The notes under the pieces: model-generated
The model's input: only the letters and a program-made list of their open reading frames with translations
What the model was told of the DNA's origin: nothing
Databases searched by the model: none
Part shown: positions 1-7,087 of the stretch, in pieces
Numbering within the stretch: the first letter of the stretch is position 1
Layout of the letters: each line of letters opens with the position of its first letter
Position numbers and translations under genes: made by a program
Virus record (IMG/VR): IMGVR_UViG_3300041964_000014
Location: 1-64,000 of that record
DNA: 64,000 nt
DNA from: a virus
Direction: 5' to 3' (one strand)

Positions 1-141
1 TCCGTCTTTGAGTACTTCAAAGACCTTTAAAGTCTGACCTACTTCAAAACCTTTTTGTAATATTTGTCCGGCTTTACCAGCAGCTATTTGTAGTTTTTCA
101 AATCCTAATGCAGCGTTAACTATAGATGGGTTTGTTCCCAT
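1..141 (-). CDS. hypothetical protein, 3' end beyond window
   Basis: The first 47 codons of a minus-strand gene that runs off the left edge. The start ATG overlaps the stop of the upstream gene by one base (TGATG), which implies translational coupling. The visible part begins MGTNPSIVNAALGFEKL and is rich in Ala, Gly, Leu and Lys, suggesting a helix. It has no recognised domain. It lies downstream of the tail gene cluster, so a tail or virion role is possible but unproven. Confidence 0.6.
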   Translation of the reverse strand, partial: MGTNPSIVNAALGFEKLQIAAGKAGQILQKGFEVGQTLKVFEVLKDG

Positions 142-299
142 CAAACTTTACTACTAGCTTCAGCAGCTTTTTGTAATCCCCATAAAGCACCTTGAGCAGC
201 TGTAGTTATACCTTGTAATTTGTTTATCTCAGCGTTGTATGCTGATACTGCTGTTTTAACAGTCTCTGGATTTAACGCTTCATTAGGATCTGTAACCAT
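141..299 (-). CDS. small hypothetical protein (52 aa)
   Basis: A short open frame from ATG at 299 to TGA at 141-143, coupled by a one-base overlap to the next gene. The sequence (MVTDPNEALNPETVKTAV...) is Ala-rich and predicted helical, with no Cys and no membrane segment. The next gene upstream also starts MVTD, which may reflect a shared translation-start context. Function unknown. Confidence 0.6.
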   Translation of the reverse strand: MVTDPNEALNPETVKTAVSAYNAEINKLQGITTAAQGALWGLQKAAEASSKV

Positions 300-307
300 A
301 ACTACTA

Positions 308-579
308 TTATTTAACAGCTGCTTTATTATACTTATATTCTACGGGATTTAATTTTCTGCTAGGATAAGTAGGTTTAATGTATGTCCGAAAATAATCACC
401 ACGATATTTGTTAGCGGCGAAGTTTTAACTATATTAGGAGGAACACCCATATACGAATACACGCTATATTCTTTGCTAGTTTTAGATCTACTAAAAACTA
501 GTGTTAATACGTTTAACATTTCGTTGTAACTATAAGCACTAATAAAACTGTCTTTAATTGAGGTAAAATCTGTGACCAT
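308..579 (-). CDS. hypothetical protein (about 90 aa), frame broken
   Basis: Read without correction the frame from ATG 579 ends at 349 with an implausible hydrophobic tail. In the next frame the downstream sequence reads as an ordinary basic protein (...AANKYRGDYFRTYIKPTYPS...) up to TAA at 308-310. One added base near 425-435 joins them into 90 codons. A copy of the GTCCGAAA repeat (384) lies in the gene. The start overlaps the divergent gene at 572. No domain recognised. Confidence 0.5.
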
Positions 580-805
580 AACTACTGCTATTACTATTTA
601 TTTATCTATAGGTTTATTGCACGGAACTACTGCGGCTATTTTATCTATGGCTTTGAGTGTATTTGGATTAGGGGGCTGGAAAGTAGTACCCCCTATAAAG
701 ACCTTTATACTATGGACACTATTGTACCCAGTGTTAATAGTAATAGGTTTAATAGCGGTTATTTTTGATAAGTTAGGGATCACTATAGTAATATACAAAG
801 ACTAA
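572..805 (+). CDS. small membrane protein
   Basis: A 77-residue protein starting at GTG 572, supported by a GAGG ribosome-binding site about 8 bases upstream. It has two strongly hydrophobic segments (roughly residues 4-30 and 42-66) separated by a short GGWKVVPP loop, so it should be an inner-membrane protein with two helices. Its start overlaps that of the divergent minus gene. Function unknown. Confidence 0.6.
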   Translation: MTITTAITIYLSIGLLHGTTAAILSMALSVFGLGGWKVVPPIKTFILWTLLYPVLIVIGLIAVIFDKLGITIVIYKD

Positions 806-806
806 T

Positions 807-1054
807 ATGGAACCTATTTATAGAGACTATAACTGTACCCTTACACAAAAGAACTGTACTAAGCTACTACAAAGTTTAGCTATTAGTGGGGTAGTATAAC
901 TTCTCAATTTACACTATGTAAAAACTATCCCGTAAATACTGTACATACTTGGGAAATGTTCTTTCGCTTACGTTTTATTAATCAATCTAGCTTAGACAAG
1001 TTCCATAGCTTAGGTATAGTTACCAAAGAAGTGGAAAAAATAATAGCTAATTAA
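807..1054 (+). CDS. hypothetical protein (about 82 aa), frame broken
   Basis: The ATG at 807 opens 31 codons ending at a TAA. The following -1 frame is open to TAA 1052-1054 and reads as protein (FTLCKNYPVNTVHTWEMFF...). One added G in the GGGG run at 888-891 joins both parts as ...LAISGGSITSQF.... No domain recognised. It starts just after the stop of the membrane gene, so the two are probably co-transcribed. Confidence 0.5.
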
Positions 1055-1061
1055 GGCACGT

Positions 1062-1193
1062 ATGTCAGATACTGAGTTACCTCGTGGTCCAGCGACTTCG
1101 CAAGAAATTGCTGCCTTTAACGAGTATATGAAACGCAAAAGAAAACTTAGAGAAACCGTAGATAAACAAAATAACGATATTTCAAAGAAATAA
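1062..1193 (+). CDS. small hydrophilic protein (43 aa)
   Basis: ATG 1062 to TAA 1191-1193. Starts MSDTELPRGPATSQEIAAF and ends in a highly charged Lys/Arg-rich helix (KRKRKLRETVDKQ). It follows the previous gene by 7 bases and precedes a terminator, so it is the last gene of this plus-strand group. Function unknown. Confidence 0.5.
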   Translation: MSDTELPRGPATSQEIAAFNEYMKRKRKLRETVDKQNNDISKK

Positions 1194-1204
1194 GTACATA
1201 TAAT

Positions 1205-1238
1205 AAAAGACCCCGTTAGAGGTCTTATTGTTTTATTT
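1205..1238. terminator. bidirectional terminator-like hairpin
   Basis: AAGACC at 1207-1212 pairs with GGTCTT at 1221-1226 around an 8-base loop, with A-rich sequence on the left and T-rich on the right. It lies between two convergent genes. Confidence 0.6.
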
Positions 1239-1249
1239 GCTACACAGTA

Positions 1250-2011
1250 CTATTCCAGTCCCAACACTATTTTGGCGGCTCGTTTTAAGTAACGGAGTTC
1301 CAATAAGTTACGGTTAGTACCTTGTTGTTTCGGACAAGCCTTTACATTCTTGCCTCCGCGTTGAAAACCACCTGCCCAGTGAGCTATACGACGACTTTGT
1401 GAATTATCAATACCATAAGCAGAACAGAAATCGATAGCCGTCATGAGTCGGTTGTCTATTTCGTTTTCTAGTTGATCTACTAAAATATCGGCACACCCTG
1501 GCTGAATTTCAGCTGCACGGTCAAACTCGCGTTCTTGTTGTTCGAGTTTGTCTAATCTTTGAGTACGTTCGGTTAATAGATTTATTGCTTCTCGTTGTTG
1601 TTGAAGCTCTGTTGCCATTTGTTGAATGATATTTCCAATATTTTGAAGATGATTATATTGAGTAAGAAGAGTAGTTTTCGCATTAGCAAAAGCTTTAACT
1701 AAATTAAATTTAGCTTCTACTACTTGTTCCGTATTGCTACTAAGCGTCATTAGAAATGTCGCCTGATTTTCGTTTAGTAAATAATAAACTTCTCCACCAG
1801 TTCCATCACTTAATTTTGGGCTGGTTTCTCGTAATAGCCTGCTGCGGTTCTCTCCCGCCACAGGGTTAAGAGCCTCGTCTACCAGGCTTTCCAGCCTTTC
1901 CGTATACTTAGAAATTGTCTCTTTGAAGCTCTTATGTAGAATACCCAAAGCTTCGGCTACTAAACGGGAATCCACCAATAACTGTCCACCGACGTTTTGA
2001 ATTTCTAACAT
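1250..2011 (-). CDS. Rha-like phage antirepressor, paralogue 1
   Basis: A 253-residue protein with a Rha-type N-terminal domain (residues 1-110; LLVDSRLVAEALGILHKSFK, then YYLLNENQATFLMTLSSNT), a Gln-rich coiled coil (about 120-165) and a C-terminal domain with P-GCADILVDQ and a basic end (LELRYLKRAAKIVLGL). The same order occurs at 4532-5233 and 7088-7804. Rha-type proteins are phage regulators, often DNA-binding antirepressors. A hairpin lies 35 bases upstream of the start, and a ribbon-helix-helix gene diverges from it at 2120. Function by family only. Confidence 0.8.
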   Translation of the reverse strand: MLEIQNVGGQLLVDSRLVAEALGILHKSFKETISKYTERLESLVDEALNPVAGENRSRLLRETSPKLSDGTGGEVYYLLNENQATFLMTLSSNTEQVVEAKFNLVKAFANAKTTLLTQYNHLQNIGNIIQQMATELQQQREAINLLTERTQRLDKLEQQEREFDRAAEIQPGCADILVDQLENEIDNRLMTAIDFCSAYGIDNSQSRRIAHWAGGFQRGGKNVKACPKQQGTNRNLLELRYLKRAAKIVLGLE

Positions 2012-2045
2012 GATACAATAAAGTAAAGTAAGCTGTTTTACACAT

Positions 2046-2078
2046 AGCCACTTGAGTCAGTTAATCGCTCTTGTGGCT
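2046..2078. promoter_or_regulatory. inverted repeat upstream of Rha paralogue 1
   Basis: AGCCAC (2046-2051) and GTGGCT (2073-2078), extended by GAG/CTC inside, sit between the divergent antirepressor and ribbon-helix-helix genes. Comparable inverted repeats lie at 5261, 7837, 8267 and 27800. It could be an operator or an RNA leader hairpin. Confidence 0.55.
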
Positions 2079-2119
2079 GTTTTAATGTTAACATATTATT
2101 GTTGTTGTTATGTGGCTAT

Positions 2120-2266
2120 ATGAAAGCGAAAAGGTTACATATTCTCATGAGTGAAAAAAGATTAAATAAATTACGTGCTTTAGCTAAACAGCGAGAAAAA
2201 ACTATGACCAGCTTAGTTGAAGACTGGATAGATAGTTTGCCTAATCCAGAATCGTTAGATGTATAG
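2120..2266 (+). CDS. ribbon-helix-helix regulator (48 aa)
   Basis: A short protein with the Arc/CopG layout: a beta strand (KRLHIL), then helix SEKRLNKLRALAKQREKT, then helix MTSLVEDWIDSL. Such proteins bind inverted-repeat operators as dimers and often control their own gene and a neighbour. It diverges from the antirepressor at 1250-2011 with an inverted repeat between them, which fits a regulator and target pair. An alternative start is the Met at residue 10, which would lose the strand, so ATG 2120 is preferred. Confidence 0.7.
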   Translation: MKAKRLHILMSEKRLNKLRALAKQREKTMTSLVEDWIDSLPNPESLDV

Positions 2267-2326
2267 CCTGAAATGCCCGTGGTTGTCGGTTTGACAGAAA
2301 TGCTGAAAGTTAAATCAGCAAAACAA

Positions 2327-2365
2327 AGCCGGGAGTCCAAAATAAACAGGAGTTCCCGGCTTACT
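2327..2365. terminator. terminator-like hairpin with a repeat-like loop
   Basis: AGCCGGGA (2327-2334) pairs with TCCCGGCT (2354-2361). The loop GTCCAAAATAAACAGGAG is one or two bases away from the GTCCGAAATAAATAGGAG repeat found elsewhere. Confidence 0.55.
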
Positions 2366-2381
2366 AGTATATTGTTGAAAT

Positions 2382-2534
2382 TTAGTCTGTGTATCCTAAG
2401 CTCTTAAGAAAATAACGTACATCATTGAAACTATCGAAGATATGCTCTCTATCAGATGTCGGATCTTCAAACCGTAAGCAATACTCGTTAGCAGTTACGT
2501 TGTAAGTTAATACAAAATTTTTCTTGGTATGCAT
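2382..2534 (-). CDS. small hypothetical protein (50 aa)
   Basis: ATG at 2534 to TAA at 2382-2384. Compact mixed-charge protein beginning MHTKKNFVLTYNVTANEYCL and ending FLKSLGYTD. It lies alone on the minus strand between plus genes and upstream of the hairpin at 2327-2365. No domain recognised. Confidence 0.45.
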   Translation of the reverse strand: MHTKKNFVLTYNVTANEYCLRFEDPTSDREHIFDSFNDVRYFLKSLGYTD

Positions 2535-2581
2535 AGGTGCTTTTAAACTATTATATAGTTATTACAGTGTAGCTTAAAGCA

Positions 2582-2884
2582 ATGTCTTATGTAGAGCCTT
2601 TAGTTAATGATTTGAAACAAGAGTATCAAACTATGCTACGAAAATATTGGGCATCAAACATAGTAATACCTTCTAATAGATATGTGTACGGTTATCCTGT
2701 GTTACCGCCTCATTTGGAATACGAGGTTACAGTAAGTTACAAAGACGGATTTCCACGGGTAACTAAACGTATAGCTACAAATATCTCCAAACAATATTTA
2801 GAGCCATATCTTCCAGAACCTCCCGAAGAAGTCCGAAAACAACAAGAAGCCGGAAAAGAGATACTGGCACTGTTTAGTAAATAA
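2582..2884 (+). CDS. hypothetical protein (100 aa)
   Basis: ATG 2582 to TAA. A soluble protein with helix-rich N terminus (VEPLVNDLKQEYQTMLRKYW), a Pro/Tyr-rich middle (NRYVYGYPVLPPHLEYEV) and a charged C-terminal helix (PEEVRKQQEAGKEILALF). No recognised domain. It ends just before a strong hairpin terminator and stands alone. Confidence 0.6.
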   Translation: MSYVEPLVNDLKQEYQTMLRKYWASNIVIPSNRYVYGYPVLPPHLEYEVTVSYKDGFPRVTKRIATNISKQYLEPYLPEPPEEVRKQQEAGKEILALFSK

Positions 2885-2897
2885 ATAGTCAACAATT

Positions 2898-2925
2898 AAC
2901 CCTCCCATAACTGAGAGGGTTAAAA
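2898..2925. terminator. bidirectional terminator
   Basis: AACCCTC (2898-2904) pairs with GAGGGTT (2915-2921), followed by A-rich sequence on the plus strand and serving convergent genes. The stop codon of the minus gene touches the stem. Confidence 0.7.
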
Positions 2926-3707
2926 GTCGAAGTTAGCTAGTTGTTCGAGAGTCTTTCCGGAGCTAGTTACTACTTGAGTACTGTATAACTCCTTGACCTG
3001 TTGTATTTCGGACTCTGTAACTTCATTGTTCGGTTTATCTTCTTCTAGCTTTCTAAGTTGTAGTGATTCAGTAATTAAGTCATCTATGAACTGATGATCG
3101 AATTTCTCCCATATATCTAGTGCTGCCGTTGGATACAGCTCTAGAAGTATTGCTAAGTGGTAGGCATCAAAGTTTCCAGATCGGGGTTCAGCTCTGTCAT
3201 TACCTGATTTACTGATACCATTACTTCCGCTTTCCTTTCCCTCGCTGTCACTAGTGCCTTTCCCAATAGTGAGCCTTGGTCTAAATGATTTAACTTAGCT
3301 AGCAGACCGGGCTTTAAACTTCCCTCTGAGTTAGCTACACCGTCTTCTGTTACGTCTTCTGTGAAGAATAATAGTGTGAGCATATCGTAATCATCTTCTA
3401 ACTCGGCAAGGTTGAGTGAGGTTCTATCTCCATTAGCTGAGATTACTGGTACTAATTTAGCTAGTTCTTCTAGTGTTTTCCATCCTTGTTCACTAGCTAT
3501 TACACTACCAACTGCAAAGTTATGATACAGAAACTCTTCGAGATTAAGTTGATATAGCTTAATAAAGTCAGCTAGATTACTACGAGGTATCCGCTTAATA
3601 GTGTACTTTAGTTTCTCACTAGTATTGTGGTAACTACTAACTCTAATAGTTAAGTAACCATCTTCGAGGGTGTAACGAGGTTCTTCCACAGTTGCATTCT
3701 TTTTCAT
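2920..3707 (-). CDS. candidate tail assembly chaperone with -1 frame extension
   Basis: The first frame (3153-3707, 184 codons) ends in a TAG. The -1 frame then continues as good protein (HLAILLELYPTAALDIWEKF...) to TAA at 2920, giving about 262 residues. Position after the tail tube candidate and a -1 shift are what lambda-type G/GT tail assembly chaperones show. However, I see no canonical slippery heptamer, and one added A in GAAAC near 3168 would also give an intact frame (DLENFDAYH). Many other genes here have the same break, so a sequence error is as likely as recoding. Function is inferred from position only. Confidence 0.45.
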
Positions 3708-3748
3708 GTGAATAGCTAGTACAATTGATTTGTGTAGTAAGTTATCTA

Positions 3749-4012
3749 CTATACTAGCTTATCATCTTCTGTATTTTGATGTTCTAGTGTGTAGGTAGTA
3801 GGTTCAGCAGCAGCAGGTTTGTTGATTAACAAACTAACAATACCTCCGCTAAGTCCGCCAATAACAGTTAGTACTTTACGGAAACTATCGTTGCCGACAT
3901 TGTTACTAACTAGTACTGCACAGATAACACCAAGTACTCCAAGGTACGAGGTAATTACGTTTAGTTCTATCTTGTTGAAAGTCAAAGTCAAATATCGTTT
4001 AACAGGTGACAT
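3749..4012 (-). CDS. small membrane protein, possible holin-like
   Basis: An 87-residue protein with two hydrophobic segments (about residues 15-35 and 45-66, VLTVIGGLSGGIVSLLI) and a polar acidic C terminus (LEHQNTEDDKLV). Two helices with a charged tail resemble holins, but small phage membrane proteins are very diverse. It is 42 bases upstream of the gene at 2920-3707 and reads the same way. Confidence 0.5.
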   Translation of the reverse strand: MSPVKRYLTLTFNKIELNVITSYLGVLGVICAVLVSNNVGNDSFRKVLTVIGGLSGGIVSLLINKPAAAEPTTYTLEHQNTEDDKLV

Positions 4013-4014
4013 AT

Positions 4015-4242
4015 ATGAGTGGTGAAATGTGTTGGTTATCTACATATAACAATTCTACTAAGATTCTGCACGTCCGAAATAATAAGGAGGAGCAGTGGAA
4101 ACCCTATACAGCTATGGCAATAAGTAACATCCCAGATTACAATATTCCACAAGGATCAAAAGGTTGGGCAGCATACCAGCGATTAAGAAATATGGGATGG
4201 ACATTAGTACCATCCCCACAAACTACTACGAAGGATGATTAG
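4015..4242 (+). CDS. hypothetical protein (75 aa)
   Basis: The likely start is ATG 4015 (MSGEMCWLSTYNNSTK); an ATG is not available at the longer upstream start without overlapping the divergent gene. A GTCCGAAATAATAAGG repeat at 4072 is inside the gene and encodes VRNNKE. Sequence is Trp/Tyr-rich with no known domain. It is followed 6 bases later by a zinc-motif protein. Confidence 0.55.
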   Translation: MSGEMCWLSTYNNSTKILHVRNNKEEQWKPYTAMAISNIPDYNIPQGSKGWAAYQRLRNMGWTLVPSPQTTTKDD

Positions 4243-4248
4243 TATTTT

Positions 4249-4446
4249 ATGGCTGCTAATAGTGCTATAAGAATGAAGGGATTAAAACAGTGTTGTATTG
4301 TAACCATACAAAAAGATACAGCTACTAAAGACGAAGAAGGTAAGTTAATTAAGTGCCCTTTTTGTTTGGCTAACTTACGCTACCGTGATGGGGCTTTTGA
4401 ATGGTCTAACTTACCATACTCAAATCCAGCGGCTCCTGAAGAATAA
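4249..4446 (+). CDS. small zinc-finger-like protein
   Basis: A 65-residue protein with CC at residues 15-16 and a KCPFC knuckle at about residues 36-40 followed by LANLRYRDGAF, which suggests one metal site. The C terminus is Pro-rich. It belongs to a plus-strand pair with the gene at 4015 and ends before a terminator. Function unknown. Confidence 0.55.
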   Translation: MAANSAIRMKGLKQCCIVTIQKDTATKDEEGKLIKCPFCLANLRYRDGAFEWSNLPYSNPAAPEE

Positions 4447-4470
4447 ATGCAGTAAGTTTATCTAACGGTA

Positions 4471-4507
4471 AACCCTCTTAATCCAAAACAATTAAGAGGG
4501 TTAAATT
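4471..4507. terminator. bidirectional terminator
   Basis: An 11-bp perfect stem, AACCCTCTTAA (4471-4481) with TTAAGAGGGTT (4492-4502), followed by AAATTTT. It separates convergent genes. Confidence 0.8.
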
Positions 4508-4531
4508 TTATAAGGTTTAAACAGTACTTAT

Positions 4532-5233
4532 TTACAGACCTAATACAAAACGTGCCGCTTGTCTTAAATAACGTACTTCCAGTAATAGCTGCCCGTTAAC
4601 TTTAGGTACTGTAGTTACTTGTTTACCAACTTTTTGAAAATAACTAGCAGACAACGATAAACGACGACGATGGCGAATTTCAATGCCCCGGTCTGTCATA
4701 AATTGCAGAGTAGTCATTACCTGGTCGTCATCTTCGCCATACTCCATTTCATCAACAAGTACACCAGCACAACCCTTATGTTCGGACGCTGCTTTATCGA
4801 AAGCTTCTTCTTTGGCTTGGTACGCTTCCAACTTGTTTTTGTCTACCGATAGAGCATCAAGTTTAATCATTACTTCTGCCATTGTGGTTTGCCACGCAGC
4901 CTGTTGTGCTTGCTGTTGAATATTGTAGAGAGCTTGTTTGGCTTTGGAGAAAGCTTGTACCAAATTAAGTTTAGCTTTCTTGACTTGCTCTGTATTGCGG
5001 GAAAGCGTCATCACATATGTAGCTTGATCTTCTGTTAGTAAATATACTACTTCGTTTTGATTCGACGTAAAAGAAGGTTTGGTTTCACGCCGCAACTGCC
5101 CAAAAGCTTCTTCTATGTCTGATGCATTATTAGATACTGTGTCTTTTAGAGAGTTATGCAAAACACCTAACTCTTCAGCTATCAGACGAGAATCCACAAC
5201 TAATACGCCATCTCTCTCAATTGCTTCTAACAT
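4532..5233 (-). CDS. Rha-like phage antirepressor, paralogue 2
   Basis: A 233-residue paralogue of the proteins at 1250-2011 and 7088-7804. N-terminal Rha-type domain (VVDSRLIAEELGVLHNSLKDTV; VVYLLTEDQATYVMTLSRNT), coiled coil about 115-150, then the shared C-terminal domain (HKGCAGVLVDEME; LLEVRYLRQAARFVLGL). A hairpin (5261-5287) lies 28 bases upstream and a ribbon-helix-helix gene starts divergently at 5336. It is likely to be a phage regulator acting on repressor or host promoters; target unknown. Confidence 0.8.
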   Translation of the reverse strand: MLEAIERDGVLVVDSRLIAEELGVLHNSLKDTVSNNASDIEEAFGQLRRETKPSFTSNQNEVVYLLTEDQATYVMTLSRNTEQVKKAKLNLVQAFSKAKQALYNIQQQAQQAAWQTTMAEVMIKLDALSVDKNKLEAYQAKEEAFDKAASEHKGCAGVLVDEMEYGEDDDQVMTTLQFMTDRGIEIRHRRRLSLSASYFQKVGKQVTTVPKVNGQLLLEVRYLRQAARFVLGL

Positions 5234-5260
5234 GATATAATCCTTAGTAAGTTACTTTAT

Positions 5261-5287
5261 AACCACTTAGTATTTAGCTAGGTGGTT
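5261..5287. promoter_or_regulatory. inverted repeat upstream of Rha paralogue 2
   Basis: AACCAC-T-TAG (5261-5270) pairs with CTA-G-GTGGTT (5278-5287). On the plus strand it is followed by TTTTTG, so it might also end transcription coming from the left. Confidence 0.55.
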
Positions 5288-5335
5288 TTTGTTTGCTATA
5301 TTTAGAATAGCATTAATACATAAAAGATGTGTGCT

Positions 5336-5473
5336 ATGTCCCAAAAAAGAAAACGACTTAACTTAGTATTACCACTAGGGGAGTATATTAGATTAGCTAG
5401 TTATGCTGAAAAAACAGGTCGTACTATAACTGATGTACTTAGAGAGCTTATCCGTTCTTTGCCCGACTCTTGA
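5336..5473 (+). CDS. ribbon-helix-helix regulator (45 aa)
   Basis: ATG 5336 to TGA 5471. Strand KRKRLNLVLP, helix GEYIRLASYAEKTG, helix TITDVLRELIRSL: the standard ribbon-helix-helix fold. Divergent from the antirepressor at 4532-5233 with an inverted repeat between them, as at 2120 and 8352. A regulatory pair is likely. Confidence 0.7.
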   Translation: MSQKRKRLNLVLPLGEYIRLASYAEKTGRTITDVLRELIRSLPDS

Positions 5474-5489
5474 TAAGTAACTTATTATT

Positions 5490-5693
5490 ATGCCTACTAA
5501 ATACGTAGAGATTACTTGGCATCGTGGTGATTTGTGGGAAAGAAAGTACTTACGTAAAGCAGCTATTGCTAATGCCCGTAGATACATTAGACAGTATTGC
5601 CGTAAACAGCTTAAAAGTATAGGTCATAATTTTAACGATAGTACTGAAGATACTTTTGAGCATCCTAAAGTAAGACTACCTTGGTTTGATTAA
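5490..5693 (+). CDS. hypothetical basic protein (67 aa)
   Basis: ATG 5490 to TAA. A Tyr/Arg/Lys-rich helix (WERKYLRKAAIANARRYIRQYCRKQLK) is followed by an acidic end (STEDTFEHPKVRLPWFD). The basic helix could contact nucleic acid. It starts 16 bases after the ribbon-helix-helix gene and is likely in the same transcript. Confidence 0.6.
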   Translation: MPTKYVEITWHRGDLWERKYLRKAAIANARRYIRQYCRKQLKSIGHNFNDSTEDTFEHPKVRLPWFD

Positions 5694-5697
5694 TATT

Positions 5698-5981
5698 ATG
5701 TTCAATAAAATAAACCTACCTATTTATTTCGGACGTAAGGCTACTAATTTATACGCTTATTGTCCACGTACAATTGGATTTGCTTTTCTCTGTGGGAGAC
5801 TTGCTTTTTGTATTGGAGAACCGAAGCTTATGCAGATGAGTTTGATAATCCTGAGAATATATATGATTTTGTTTTAGTAATAGGTATTAAAATACCTACT
5901 GTATTTTCAAAAGACCATGTAATTATTAAGGGCATTACTCACGATACCGTATATGGCTGGGAAGTATCTTTATGGCAATGA
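5698..5981 (+). CDS. small phage paralogue family member, frame broken
   Basis: Starts MFNKINLPIYFGRK and contains the family core GFAFLCGRLAFCIG (compare WLGKLAISLGG at 8770 and WLAFRIG at 9060). The frame then goes wrong; the -1 frame gives acidic, credible protein (EAYADEFDNPENIYDF ... VYGWEVSLWQ) to TGA at 5979-5981. One added base near 5810-5830 restores 94 codons. A repeat copy at 5727 encodes YFGR. Function unknown. Confidence 0.5.
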
Positions 5982-6032
5982 ATTATCCTGAACAATAGTA
6001 TTTAATAGTCCGAAATAAATAAGGGAGGTTTT

Positions 6033-6182
6033 GTGATTAACCTTAAGATGTTACTATTCACTTTTATTATCAATGTAGTAGTGTTATCGATTTTAGATAG
6101 CATACTATCTACTAAACCTGTTGATTTAGTAGCTAATATAATTGCGGGATTTTTAGTAGCTATACTATTGAGTTTTAAATAA
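6033..6182 (+). CDS. small membrane protein (49 aa)
   Basis: GTG 6033 with a strong GGGAGG ribosome site 6 bases upstream; the site forms the tail of a GTCCGAAATAAATAAGGG repeat at 6008. Two hydrophobic segments (residues 5-24 and 31-48). The stop overlaps the next ATG (TAATG), so translation is coupled. Function unknown. Confidence 0.6.
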   Translation: MINLKMLLFTFIINVVVLSILDSILSTKPVDLVANIIAGFLVAILLSFK

Positions 6183-6418
6183 TGAAAGATTACCTAAACT
6201 TATTACACCGACAAAGAAGTATCTATTTAAAGCATCGAGATACTGTATGTGAAAACTACTCACTACAGCAATCACTATTAAGTCCCGCAGATAAAACTGC
6301 TTTAGCTAAACTATTCGCTAACTACACAAGAGACTTGAAAGAAATAGATGGTAACTTAGCTGGAATTAATGAAGAAATAGATAGGATAACAAACATTATA
6401 AAAAATAGTTCTAACTAA
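6182..6418 (+). CDS. hypothetical coiled-coil protein (78 aa)
   Basis: ATG 6182 overlaps the upstream stop by one base. The protein is helical and charged (YLNLLHRQRSIYLKHRD; KEIDGNLAGINEEIDRITN), consistent with a small coiled coil. No domain recognised. First of a run of four compact genes with gaps of 1-5 bases. Confidence 0.6.
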   Translation: MKDYLNLLHRQRSIYLKHRDTVCENYSLQQSLLSPADKTALAKLFANYTRDLKEIDGNLAGINEEIDRITNIIKNSSN

Positions 6419-6420
6419 CT

Positions 6421-6633
6421 ATGGTTAACTTAGTACTAATATCCCCAGATTTTACTCACATTAAACAATGTCAAGGTATTAATAAACTAGAAGCACTAAT
6501 ACAGTTTTATAACTGTAACAATAACAACGGTAAACTTCTACCTTATTACGGTGATTATTTAGTGTATAAAAGAACTAGTATTAACTTACAATACTTAGGA
6601 ATGCTAAATCAGTTGTATAATTATACAGGTTAA
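6421..6633 (+). CDS. hypothetical protein (70 aa)
   Basis: ATG 6421, two bases after the previous stop. Mixed sequence with Asn-rich centre (QFYNCNNNNGKLLPYYGDYL) and a Tyr-rich end. No domain, signal or membrane segment seen. Operon member by spacing. Confidence 0.55.
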   Translation: MVNLVLISPDFTHIKQCQGINKLEALIQFYNCNNNNGKLLPYYGDYLVYKRTSINLQYLGMLNQLYNYTG

Positions 6634-6637
6634 AACT

Positions 6638-6829
6638 ATGGAACTATCAGAAGCAGATATAAAAAGATGCATTAGTGACCTTAAAAACTATGTAGCTAGT
6701 GGTAACTATATTGAGGCTATTAGAACTGCGGAGATTTTTAGAGATCTTACTTTAACAACTGAACAGTACCAAGAAGTAAACGCACTATTAGAGCAAATTA
6801 AATTAGATAATACAGGACGAGGTATTTAA
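6638..6829 (+). CDS. hypothetical helical protein (63 aa)
   Basis: ATG 6638 to TAA. Acidic helical protein (ELSEADIKRCISDLKNYVAS; TEQYQEVNALLEQIKLDN) reminiscent of a tetratricopeptide-like helix pair but too short to assign. Tightly packed with neighbours, so co-transcribed. Confidence 0.55.
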   Translation: MELSEADIKRCISDLKNYVASGNYIEAIRTAEIFRDLTLTTEQYQEVNALLEQIKLDNTGRGI

Positions 6830-6830
6830 T

Positions 6831-7022
6831 ATGACCACTAACGTTGATAAATTCTTTACTTACGATCACTTACCCGCTGAGTTGCAGGAAATTAGTAAAC
6901 CTATTTGTGAACTAGCTGCATGGCTGAATAAAGTACTCTCAGACGGACCTGAGAAAAGTGTTGCTATGAGAAAACTACTTGAGGCTAAAGACGGTTTTGT
7001 TAGAGCCGCTCTAGACCGCTAA
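6831..7022 (+). CDS. hypothetical phage protein, Acb2/Thoeris-inhibitor-like shape
   Basis: A 63-residue protein with PAELQEISKPICELAAWLNKVL and PEKSVAMRKLLEAKDGFVRAAL. This layout strongly resembles a small phage family with a conserved Ser/Lys/Asp-rich C-terminal helix (KxxAxRKLLEAKDxxVRA), members of which have been described as cyclic-nucleotide sponges against host CBASS/Thoeris defence (Acb2/Tad1-type). The match is from memory of the motif, so treat it as tentative. Last gene before a terminator. Confidence 0.55.
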   Translation: MTTNVDKFFTYDHLPAELQEISKPICELAAWLNKVLSDGPEKSVAMRKLLEAKDGFVRAALDR

Positions 7023-7042
7023 GTTGTTTTAGTAAACAAAAG

Positions 7043-7065
7043 GAAACCCCCGCTTTGGGGGTTTC
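7043..7065. terminator. bidirectional terminator
   Basis: GAAACCCCC (7043-7051) pairs with GGGGGTTTC (7057-7065), 9 perfect pairs with a 5-base loop, between convergent genes. Confidence 0.8.
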
Positions 7066-7087
7066 GTATTATTGGGGTGTTATCTAC

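Noticed and set aside
2116-2340. A minus-strand frame of 74 codons over the ribbon-helix-helix gene
   Set aside because: It is antisense to a clear ribbon-helix-helix domain and has no sensible protein features.
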